Shown: piece by piece, positions 1 through 5,144 of the stretch
Numbering within the stretch: position 1 is the first letter of the stretch
Layout: the number at the start of each line of letters is the position of its first letter
Assembly (NCBI GenBank): GCA_026986235.1
Contig: JALSOY010000005.1
Span: 1-5,651 of the forward strand
From: Caldifarciminota bacterium
GTDB lineage: Bacteria; Hydrothermota; Hydrothermia; B15-G9; WFZT01
Direction: 5' to 3'
Length of the DNA: 5,651 bases
The notes under the pieces: generated by a model
Database searches by the model: none
What the model was told of the DNA's origin: nothing
The model's input: only the letters and a program-made list of their open reading frames with translations
Made by a program: the position numbers and the translations under genes

Positions 1-435
1 ACCTGCCCTGTTTTTCACCTCAAATTCGTAAATGTAAGTGTCTCCCCTGCCAATGACAGACCTCGGATGACCATCAGCCCTCTCAGGCACATGTAATCCG
101 TGCCAGTGCACTATGGTTTTATCTGGTATGTCATTTCTGAAGATGACCCTAACCTTATCTCCCCTTTTTACCCTAATAACAGGACCGAGATAACTGTCCA
201 GGTTTTCTACTGAACCTGAGGGCCCTTTAATCAGCTTACCTCTGTATCTCCAGACATTCGTCTTTTTTCCATTAAATATCTCGACACTATCTTCAACGGC
301 AGAAAGCTGAATCTCCACATCCGGGTTAAACCTCCCTCTCTTTTCCTTACCTAAAAGAGACGATGGGATAAAAAACTCACCTATTGCACCTGCTGTAACA
401 GCGCCGACCAATCTGATAAATTCCCGTCTATTCAT
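1..435 (-). CDS. Multicopper oxidase, N-terminal part (runs off the left edge), Tat-exported
   Basis: The 145 visible codons form the N-terminus of a multicopper oxidase, a periplasmic copper enzyme that oxidises metal ions or phenolics and passes electrons to O2. Residues 2-8 (NRREFIR), followed by a hydrophobic stretch (about 9-24), look like a twin-arginine signal, as expected for an enzyme exported after folding. From about residue 40 the sequence matches the first cupredoxin domain (Cu-oxidase_3): PVIRVKRGDKVRV, then HWHG at 110-113, the first copper-ligand motif of the type 2/type 3 trinuclear centre. The later HxH and HCH motifs lie outside the window, so substrate class (CueO-, laccase- or nitrite-reductase-like) cannot be decided. 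The ATG at 435 has a good Shine-Dalgarno GGAG 8 nt upstream. It lies downstream of a broken Rrf2 regulator, probably in the same transcript. Family is secure; specific function is not. Confidence 0.9.
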   Translation of the reverse strand, partial: MNRREFIRLVGAVTAGAIGEFFIPSSLLGKEKRGRFNPDVEIQLSAVEDSVEIFNGKKTNVWRYRGKLIKGPSGSVENLDSYLGPVIRVKRGDKVRVIFRNDIPDKTIVHWHGLHVPERADGHPRSVIGRGDTYIYEFEVKNRAG

Positions 436-509
436 AACTTATTCTCCTTTTTTATACAGTGTCCGGGTGGCATAACACCAATGAGTATGGCACCTGGAAG
501 AGTGCTCAC
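432..509 (-). CDS. Possible 25-codon small ORF between the Rrf2 remnant and the multicopper oxidase
   Basis: A GTG-started ORF of 25 codons (begins MSTLPGAILIGVMPPGHC, ends KKENKL) fills the gap between the two larger genes. It has a GAGGT Shine-Dalgarno-like sequence 7 nt before the GTG, begins 10 nt after the Rrf2-frame stop, and its TGA overlaps the oxidase ATG as ATGA. This layout is typical of translational coupling. The peptide has a short hydrophobic core and one cysteine, and I recognise no family. It may be a coupling leader peptide, the tail of a gene lost by deletion, or chance. Evidence is positional only. Confidence 0.25.
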   Translation of the reverse strand: MSTLPGAILIGVMPPGHCIKKENKL

Positions 510-519
510 GGTTGATACC

Positions 520-773
520 TCAAAATGTATCCTCGATCAAATCTTTAAGTGTGACATTTTTCAGGAATTCCTCTATACAGTTTTTAAGCTTTATCCAGAG
601 CCTCCTCGTTTTACATGTTGAAGAGAAGGGACACCTTTCCGGTTCTTCGACACGAGGTATAGAGGGGATACGGCAAGCCTATTACCGAGTTCAGAAGTGC
701 TCAACACCTCATCTTTCTCTCCGAGGGCGAGAAGCAACCTCACTGAATACCTGAGTTTAGTTGATATTTTCAC
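520..773 (-). pseudogene. Rrf2-family transcriptional regulator, broken by internal deletion and frameshift
   Basis: Rrf2 proteins (IscR, NsrR, RsrR relatives) are winged-helix DNA-binding regulators of about 130-160 residues that often carry a [Fe-S] cluster on three cysteines. From GTG at 773, the first 40 codons match the family N-terminus (MKISTKLRYSVRLLLAL, then STSELGNRLAVSPLYL, the start of the helix-turn-helix). That frame then turns to nonsense and stops at 591. A second frame, readable from about 660 to the TGA at 520-522, encodes the family C-terminus: EEPERCPFSSTCKTRRLW followed by EEFLKNVTLKDLIEDTF. CPFSSTC carries two of the usual cluster cysteines (C-x5-C). About 55-60 residues are missing between the halves: the rest of the recognition helix, the glycine-rich wing and probably the first cysteine. 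The frames differ, so the lost length is not a multiple of three. A sequence or assembly error at the junction is the main alternative. The start has no clear Shine-Dalgarno. Confidence 0.85.
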
Positions 774-785
774 AATTGCAATTGT
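772..785. promoter_or_regulatory. Perfect 14-bp palindrome over the -10/start region (candidate operator)
   Basis: ACAATTGCAATTGT is a perfect inverted repeat. It overlaps five bases of the TACAAT -10 element and the first two bases of the Rrf2 GTG. Rrf2 regulators bind as dimers to palindromes and commonly repress their own promoters, so this position suits an autorepression operator. It is not a recognised IscR or NsrR consensus, and short AT-rich palindromes can arise by chance. Confidence 0.45.
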
Positions 786-809
786 AATGGTAACATTTAT
801 TTATGGCAA
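781..809 (-). promoter_or_regulatory. Sigma70-like promoter of the Rrf2/multicopper oxidase unit, apparently leaderless
   Basis: On the minus strand, TTGCCA (809-804) and TACAAT (786-781) are separated by exactly 17 nt, close to the sigma70 consensus. Only 7 nt separate the -10 from the GTG at 773, so transcription should begin at or within a base or two of the start codon. This fits the absence of a Shine-Dalgarno there. It is inferred from sequence only; an upstream promoter giving a longer leader is possible. Confidence 0.6.
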
Positions 810-854
810 TGTTGGTTTACGAAAACGAACTCTTGGGGGAATTTTCATGGAAGT

Positions 855-1313
855 TCAGGAAAAGTCTTTTTGGCTGGAAGTTTCGTATTTTTCGATCTTT
901 TTGATTCTTCTCAGGTGGCGTCCCCCCTCGAAATCAGTGGTGAAAAACTTAAGGACAAAGTTTTTTGCATCCTCGGGATCAACATATCCCCCCTGGAGAC
1001 AGATAACATTGGCGTTGTTGTGTTTTCTTGAAAGTTCTGCGAATTCCAGAGCGGTCACGAGGGCAGCTCTAATGCCCCTGACTTTGTTGGCGGCAATGGA
1101 CATACCGATTCCTGTCATACAGATGAGGATTCCAAAATCAGCCTTTCCGGATGCGACGGCTTCACCCACAGGAATGGCGGCATCGGGGTAGTCAAAGGAC
1201 TCCTCGCTGTGAGTCCCGAAGTCAAGGACCCTGTAGCCTTTAGAGGACAGAAAGGTTTTGAGGATCTCCTTCAGCCTGTAACCTCTGTGATCAGAACCTA
1301 TAGCGATTATCAT
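855..1313 (-). CDS. rpiB: Ribose-5-phosphate isomerase B (RpiB/LacAB family)
   Basis: This cytosolic enzyme interconverts ribose 5-phosphate and ribulose 5-phosphate in the non-oxidative pentose phosphate pathway. The 152-residue protein is the usual length and contains the family signatures: GSDHRGY at 6-11/12 with Asp8-His9, DYPD at 41-44, and CMTGIGMSIAANK from 65. Cys65 and Thr67 correspond to the catalytic base and ring-opening residues of the E. coli-type enzyme (the M. tuberculosis type lacks this Cys). His98 in HNNAN and the phosphate-binding GGRHLRR (130-136) are also present. The ATG at 1313 gives the canonical MIIAIGSDH start, but no Shine-Dalgarno precedes it. A strong GC hairpin ends only 15 nt upstream, so expression probably depends on readthrough from argF or on a promoter inside argF. 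No rpiA or other pentose-phosphate gene is visible nearby. LacA/LacB-like or allose-phosphate isomerase activity is a less likely reading. Confidence 0.95.
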   Translation of the reverse strand: MIIAIGSDHRGYRLKEILKTFLSSKGYRVLDFGTHSEESFDYPDAAIPVGEAVASGKADFGILICMTGIGMSIAANKVRGIRAALVTALEFAELSRKHNNANVICLQGGYVDPEDAKNFVLKFFTTDFEGGRHLRRIKKIEKYETSSQKDFS

Positions 1314-1328
1314 TGTTATTTATGAAAA

Positions 1329-1357
1329 GGTGGGCGGCGCCTCTGGCGCCGCCCACC
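1329..1357 (-). terminator. GC-rich hairpin after argF (intrinsic terminator or attenuator)
   Basis: A perfect 13-bp stem (GGTGGGCGGCGCC with its complement) closes a 3-nt loop. On the minus strand it is followed by TTTTCAT, a short but plausible U-run, so it reads as an intrinsic terminator for the TPR-argF transcript. On the plus strand it is followed by CAATAG, so it is not bidirectional. It lies 7 nt after the argF stop and 15 nt before the rpiB ATG, leaving no room for a promoter between. Partial termination is therefore plausible. Confidence 0.75.
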
Positions 1358-1364
1358 CAATAGT

Positions 1365-2276
1365 TTACCCCTTAAATATCTCCAGAAACAACGATTTCTC
1401 CGTGTGCAACCTGTTTTCCGCCTGCTGAAATACAACCGACCTTTCCGACTCCATGACCTCTTCTGTTATCTCCTCACCCCTGTGAGCAGGAAGACAGTGC
1501 ATAACCCTCACATCCTTTGATGCATATTCGAGAAGCTCGCTGTTTACCTGATAACCCTGAAAGTCTCGCACTCTCTTTTCCCTCTCTGACTCCTGACCCA
1601 TGGATGTCCATACATCAGTATAGACGAAGTCTGCATGTTTTGCCGCCTCAACAGGATCTGTGGTAATGGTTATTACACTGCCAGATTCTGCTGCAAGGTC
1701 AAGTGCCTTTTCAACCACCAGGGAATCCGGTTCGTACCCGGGTGGATGAGCGAGAGAAAAATCCGTACCCATCATTGCAGAAAGGAGCATGAGAGAATTC
1801 GCCACATTGTTACTGTCTCCTATAAAACTCAGCTTTACATCAAAAGTTCCGGCAATTTCGTAGATGGTCATAAAATCTGCAAGAGCCTGGCAGGGGTGCT
1901 CAAGATCAGAAAGAGCGTTGATCACCGGTATCCTTGCGTATTCTGAAAGCTCCAGGAGTGTCCTATGATCAAATACACGGGCCACAATTGCATCAACCCA
2001 TTTATCCAGATTTCTCGCAACATCTTTCACGGGTTCTCTTACGCCAAGCTTTATGTCACCCGGTGCAAGATAAATGGGATAACCACCAAGATGAAATATT
2101 GCCACTTCAAAGGTCGTCCTCGTGCGCAGAGACGGTTTTTCGAAAATGAGCGCCACGGTCTTACCTTTGAGTTCGTTACCCCTGTAATTCTGTTTTTTTA
2201 AATCTATTGCTTTAATTATGAGTTTCTTTGTCAGCTCGGCCGTGAGATCAGTAACCGAAAGGTAGTCCATTTTCAT
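1365..2276 (-). CDS. argF: Ornithine carbamoyltransferase
   Basis: This enzyme transfers the carbamoyl group from carbamoyl phosphate to ornithine to give citrulline in arginine synthesis; it works as a cytosolic trimer. The 303-residue protein is the normal length and has both domains. The carbamoyl-phosphate loop is FEKPSLRTRTTFE (SLRTRT at 49-54), followed by GDIKLGVREPVKD (73-85) and HPCQALAD at 127-134. The ornithine domain has GDSNNVANS (153-161), DVWTSMG (221-227) and the diagnostic HCLPAHRG (260-267) with the active-site cysteine at 261, ending in QAENRLHTEKSL. HCLP and SMG separate it from aspartate carbamoyltransferase. The ATG overlaps the stop of the upstream TPR gene as ATGA, with GAGG 8 nt before it inside that gene. 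A second ATG two codons later is possible. It is anabolic by residue pattern; no arcA, arcC or other arginine genes are visible. Confidence 0.96.
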   Translation of the reverse strand: MKMDYLSVTDLTAELTKKLIIKAIDLKKQNYRGNELKGKTVALIFEKPSLRTRTTFEVAIFHLGGYPIYLAPGDIKLGVREPVKDVARNLDKWVDAIVARVFDHRTLLELSEYARIPVINALSDLEHPCQALADFMTIYEIAGTFDVKLSFIGDSNNVANSLMLLSAMMGTDFSLAHPPGYEPDSLVVEKALDLAAESGSVITITTDPVEAAKHADFVYTDVWTSMGQESEREKRVRDFQGYQVNSELLEYASKDVRVMHCLPAHRGEEITEEVMESERSVVFQQAENRLHTEKSLFLEIFKG

Positions 2277-3340
2277 TTTTTGTTCCTCAGTTCCTGTTCC
2301 TTTTTAAACATTTCAATGGCCTTTTCTTTGTAGATTTTTCTTTCACCTGGATCCCTGGAAACTTCACCCAGCACCTTATAGGTGTTTCCCAGGTAGAAGT
2401 AAACATCGGGGTTCTCTGGATCGAGCTCCCTCGCCTGATTGAAGGCATCGATTGCCTTTTTCAGGTACTCCTCGCTTATATTATTAGTATCTTTTACGGC
2501 CTTCTCAAAGTAGGCTTCTCCAAGGCTGATCCATACGGTTTTGTCGTTGGGTTTGTAGCTTACATACTTCTCAAATGCCGAAATGGCTTCGTCGTATTTT
2601 TTAAGGTTAAGAGCAGAAACACCGGCGTTAAGCCATGCATTTGCGTTGGTGGTATCAAGGTTTGCAGACTTGATGAAGTTTTCGTATGCCTTCTCATAGT
2701 TATTTTTCTTAAAGTAGATAACTCCAAGTTCAAAGTATGCCCGCGCATTGGAAGAATCGAGAGAGACAAGCTTCTCAAGATACTCTTTTGCTCTGTCCGT
2801 GTTGCCTTCAACCTCTTCCATGAGGCCAAGGTAATAAAGGGCCTGTTTATTCTCTGGATCAAGTTCAAGCACTTTTTTGAGTGCTTCCTTGGATTTTTCG
2901 CTTTTCCCTGCCTTCTGGTAAATACTTGACAGGGACAGGTATGCCTTGGGATCCCGGGGATTAATTTTAATTGCATAGTTTAAATACTCTATGGCCTTAT
3001 CAAGATTGTTATTTTTATAAGCTGTTATTCCGGCGTTGAAGAATGTCAGATACTCGGTCTGACCGAACTGAGAGACGAATTTTTTCTCTTTATCGAGCTG
3101 GTAAACCTTTTCAAAGTTATCAGCGGCTTTTGTATAGTCCCTGGTGCCAATGTACGCCCTGGCAAGCCACAGGTAGGCCTCAGGATTCTGAGGTTCGTCT
3201 TTTACCCACAGCTGACCCTCTCTCACTGCTTTTTTGTAATTATTCTGCTGGATGTAAATTTTTACACTCGACTTGTGGGGTGAAGTTGCACAGGATACAA
3301 GGAATATCGTTGCTATAATTGGCAGAATATACTTTCTCAT
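2273..3340 (-). CDS. TPR-repeat lipoprotein
   Basis: This 355-residue protein is predicted to be exported and lipid-anchored, and built almost wholly of tetratricopeptide repeats, which are protein-binding scaffolds. The N-terminus MRKYILPIIATIFLVSC is a type II signal peptide with lipobox LVSC (14-17), Cys17 being the lipidated residue. Ala18 rather than Asp follows, compatible with outer-membrane sorting. TPR-like units run at roughly 26-49 (partial), 54-87, 98-129, 132-163, 166-197, 200-231, 234-265, 268-309 (with an insertion near 281-292) and 312-348. Typical segments are AYLSLSSIYQKAGKSEKS and AYFELGVIYFKKNNYEKA. The start has AGGAGG 6 nt upstream and its own promoter. The stop overlaps the argF start, so the two are cotranscribed, though a functional link is not obvious. 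Related proteins assist outer-membrane assembly, secretion or envelope complexes; which applies here cannot be told. Confidence 0.88.
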   Translation of the reverse strand: MRKYILPIIATIFLVSCATSPHKSSVKIYIQQNNYKKAVREGQLWVKDEPQNPEAYLWLARAYIGTRDYTKAADNFEKVYQLDKEKKFVSQFGQTEYLTFFNAGITAYKNNNLDKAIEYLNYAIKINPRDPKAYLSLSSIYQKAGKSEKSKEALKKVLELDPENKQALYYLGLMEEVEGNTDRAKEYLEKLVSLDSSNARAYFELGVIYFKKNNYEKAYENFIKSANLDTTNANAWLNAGVSALNLKKYDEAISAFEKYVSYKPNDKTVWISLGEAYFEKAVKDTNNISEEYLKKAIDAFNQARELDPENPDVYFYLGNTYKVLGEVSRDPGERKIYKEKAIEMFKKEQELRNKK

Positions 3341-3379
3341 CGTAATCCTCCTTTCAGGGTTTTGGGATTAGCGCAGGAT

Positions 3380-3408
3380 ATTATAATCCCCTGAGCAGGT
3401 CTTAACAA
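3380..3408 (-). promoter_or_regulatory. Strong sigma70-like promoter for the TPR lipoprotein-argF unit
   Basis: TTGTTA (3408-3403) and a perfect TATAAT (3385-3380) are spaced by 17 nt on the minus strand. The predicted start is near 3373, giving a leader of about 33 nt that contains the AGGAGG of the TPR gene. It lies just after the arsC stop at 3424, so it separates the arsC unit from the TPR-argF unit. No terminator hairpin is seen between arsC and this promoter. Confidence 0.75.
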
Positions 3409-3423
3409 CAAAATACTGGAAAA

Positions 3424-3837
3424 TCACTTGACTGGAATTGGAGTTTCAGTTGAGCCGAAAAAGTCGAGGATCCAGTCCAGGATCAAATCCCTCACAGTTC
3501 TGAAAACTCCTATGTCATCCGACGATGATGGATCGGGAAAACTTCTGTGTACAACCAGCTTACCAGGAAAGAAAGGGCAGGTCTCTTTTGCGTCGTCGCA
3601 TACTGTAACGACTATGTCAAAATGTTTACCTCTGAACTCCTCGATCGACTTTGATCTGTGGTGAGATATGTCCACACCCAATTCCTTCATTACCTCAACT
3701 GCCAGGGGGTGTACCTTTGAAGGGTGAGTGCCTGCACTTGATGCGGAAAACCTGTTTCCCATAAAGTGGTTCATCAGACCCTCGGCCATCTGAGAGCGTG
3801 CTGAGTTATGAGTACAGATAAATAGAACCTTTTTCAT
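3424..3837 (-). CDS. arsC: Arsenate reductase, thioredoxin-coupled type (LMW-phosphatase fold)
   Basis: This cytosolic enzyme reduces arsenate to arsenite through a cysteine relay recycled by thioredoxin. The 137-residue protein has the phosphatase-type P-loop C-T-H-N-S-A-R-S at 8-15, with nucleophile Cys8 and Arg14. Cys80 and Cys87, in TVCDDAKETCPFFPG, correspond to the Cys82/Cys89 pair of plasmid pI258 ArsC. FPDP around 100-103 supplies the general-acid Asp102. The redox cysteine pair favours arsenate reductase over a plain low-molecular-weight tyrosine phosphatase. Its ATG overlaps the stop of the upstream eRF1-like gene as ATGA, with only a weak AAGG as ribosome site, so translation is probably coupled. 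No arsR, acr3 or arsB is visible, so it is not in a standard ars operon here. Neither neighbour has an arsenic role that I know of. Confidence 0.9.
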   Translation of the reverse strand: MKKVLFICTHNSARSQMAEGLMNHFMGNRFSASSAGTHPSKVHPLAVEVMKELGVDISHHRSKSIEEFRGKHFDIVVTVCDDAKETCPFFPGKLVVHRSFPDPSSSDDIGVFRTVRDLILDWILDFFGSTETPIPVK

Positions 3838-4979
3838 GAGCCTTCAAATCTTAAAAGGGCGCCTATGTGACCCAGGGGCCGGATAAGATCTTTGTTTATC
3901 ACATGTTCAACCGACGCTCCCTGTTCAATCGCCTCTTCGATGGCATCATCAATAATGTCTTGAACCTTCAGGGTTTTTGTGCCGCACACGGGACATATTT
4001 CTTCGTCTGTTCCAAGAAATCCACATACGGGGCATCTTACGCCGGACACTTCGTAACCAGATTCCACAATAAGTGTTTGTACCTGGTTGTGCATCAGCGC
4101 ATCGAGAGTATCCTTAAGGCCCGAAACGGCAAGTTGTCCCGTCTTCAGTCTATCTTTTAGCTCTTCAACGATCATCTTTTCCTCTTCCCTTTCAAACTCC
4201 TCTTCAACCTTCCTTGCCTTCTCAAGAATTGAATCTAATTTTTCATCTGGATCGGCGTGAAAGCTACCTGCGATTCTCTGCCTTATTCTGAAGGGTAGAT
4301 AAAGATAAAGCTCATCTTTAATCCTGTCAGGCGACCCGATTATCACAAGGTCTATCTCTTTTGCCTGCATCAGAATATCCAGCACTTCACCCACTTTAAG
4401 AAAATGTTCCGCTTTTTTATAGTCGTACTTTCTCTTCAACCTGGCAGGTGGAGAGATCAGCCTCGCCTTCTGGTTCACATCCACAATCTTTCCTGTATCC
4501 ACAATTGCTCCCATAAACATTTCGTAAAACCTTGCCTTCTTGTAGTCAACCACAACAACGAGGTACCTTTTGTATTCATCAAGGAGGAGGGTGAGGGGCC
4601 TTATGAAAGGGGAGTAGTCAATCACTATCCTCTCTCTGAGAGGATTGGGCAGGTGATATACCTGGAAGATTCCACCCTGCTTTGACGAAAAAATTGCAAC
4701 ACCTTTAACAATGTATGGGTCAGGATCCTTCACCTGGTGTACAAGGGTGTTTTTAACAAAGTCCTCTATGGATTTTAGATCCTCTTCTATAAAATTCCTC
4801 TCCTCCTCTGAATAGTTTCCAGGCTCTTTCCTGGCTTTTCTCAACATCTCCAAGGCTCTTTCCACGAAATCACCCCTCTCTGGAACAGTGGAAAGGTAAA
4901 AGCTCGTAAAGAGGTTTTTCCCATCAGAAAAATCTCTGAGTTTCTTAATCATGTCAAATGTGATGATTTTCCGGCTCAT
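3834..4979 (-). CDS. Bacterial archaeo-eukaryotic release factor-like protein (baeRF family) with zinc ribbon
   Basis: This 381-residue protein belongs to the bacterial proteins related to archaeal/eukaryotic peptide-release factor 1 and Pelota. Residue numbers here count from the chosen start. The N-terminal part has the family pattern GVAIFSS (93-99) and SPFIRPLTLLLDE. The middle domain runs from YLVVVVDYKKARFYEMFMG to the DLVIIGSPDRIKDEL region. A charged, probably coiled segment follows (about 248-280). The C-terminal domain carries a four-cysteine zinc ribbon (Cys316, 319, 329, 332; CPVC and CPVCG) and ends LGHIGALLRFEG, close to the aRF1 C-terminus. No GGQ is visible where the peptidyl-tRNA hydrolysis loop would lie (about 175-190), nor an NIKS stop-codon motif, so classical termination is unlikely. 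Ribosome rescue or quality control is the known-family inference. The start was set at 4979, because GGAGG is 9 nt away; the ATGs at 4988 and 4985 are too close. It overlaps arsC by ATGA. Confidence 0.8.
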   Translation of the reverse strand: MSRKIITFDMIKKLRDFSDGKNLFTSFYLSTVPERGDFVERALEMLRKARKEPGNYSEEERNFIEEDLKSIEDFVKNTLVHQVKDPDPYIVKGVAIFSSKQGGIFQVYHLPNPLRERIVIDYSPFIRPLTLLLDEYKRYLVVVVDYKKARFYEMFMGAIVDTGKIVDVNQKARLISPPARLKRKYDYKKAEHFLKVGEVLDILMQAKEIDLVIIGSPDRIKDELYLYLPFRIRQRIAGSFHADPDEKLDSILEKARKVEEEFEREEEKMIVEELKDRLKTGQLAVSGLKDTLDALMHNQVQTLIVESGYEVSGVRCPVCGFLGTDEEICPVCGTKTLKVQDIIDDAIEEAIEQGASVEHVINKDLIRPLGHIGALLRFEGS

Positions 4980-4988
4980 AACCATCAT

Positions 4989-4995
4989 CCTCCTT
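4989..4995 (-). promoter_or_regulatory. Shine-Dalgarno site that decides the eRF1-like start
   Basis: AAGGAGG on the minus strand abuts an ATG at 4988 (spacing 0), has another ATG at 4985 (spacing 3), and has a third in frame at 4979 (spacing 9). Only the last suits normal initiation, so the annotated start is 4979. Confidence 0.7.
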
Positions 4996-5144
4996 TTAAA
5001 AAATAGATAAACAACCCCTGGCTAACAGTCAAGGTGTCACAAAATATTACAAAATGATTTTTAAGAAATGTTATACTGAAACAAACCAGGCTCTTTATAA
5101 ATATACAAAAATTCGTATTTCATGCCTTAGAATTAAACGGTGAA
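4996..5144. other. AT-rich divergent intergenic region
   Basis: This roughly 150-bp gap lies between the divergent eRF1-like and nitrilase genes and must hold both promoters. On the plus strand TATACT (5072-5077) and TTTATAAAT (5094-5102) are possible -10-like sites, but neither has a convincing -35. ACAAAAT occurs twice, 10 bp apart (5039-5045 and 5049-5055). No ORF, RNA gene or riboswitch is recognised. Confidence 0.5.
5004..5032 (-). promoter_or_regulatory. Possible promoter of the eRF1-like/arsC unit
   Basis: On the minus strand TTGACT (5032-5027) is a near-consensus -35, with TATCTA (5009-5004) 17 nt further on as a weak -10. The predicted start would fall only a few bases before the Shine-Dalgarno, giving a very short leader of roughly 20 nt. 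The poor -10 keeps confidence low. Confidence 0.4.

Noticed and set aside
512..754. Plus-strand ORF of 80 codons opposite the Rrf2 remnant
   Set aside because: Both Rrf2 halves are recognisable on the minus strand; the plus-strand translation is low-complexity shadow sequence.
815..826. Near-palindrome GTTTACGAAAAC upstream of the Rrf2 -35 element
   Set aside because: Only 10 of 12 positions are symmetrical, and it is not a known operator; too weak to list as a site.
697..1191. Plus-strand ORF of 164 codons opposite rpiB
   Set aside because: It lies antisense to a clear rpiB with all catalytic residues and across the Rrf2 promoter. Its translation resembles no known family.
1329..1357. Hairpin as a bidirectional terminator
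   Set aside because: On the plus strand it is not followed by T residues, and no plus-strand gene ends there.
2560..2976. Minus-strand ORF of 138 codons inside the TPR gene
   Set aside because: It is an alternative frame within a well-supported TPR protein, with no ribosome site or domain.
4980..4988. Upstream ATG codons at 4988 and 4985 as the eRF1-like start
   Set aside because: They lie 0 and 3 nt from the GGAGG, too close for initiation; 4979 has 9-nt spacing.
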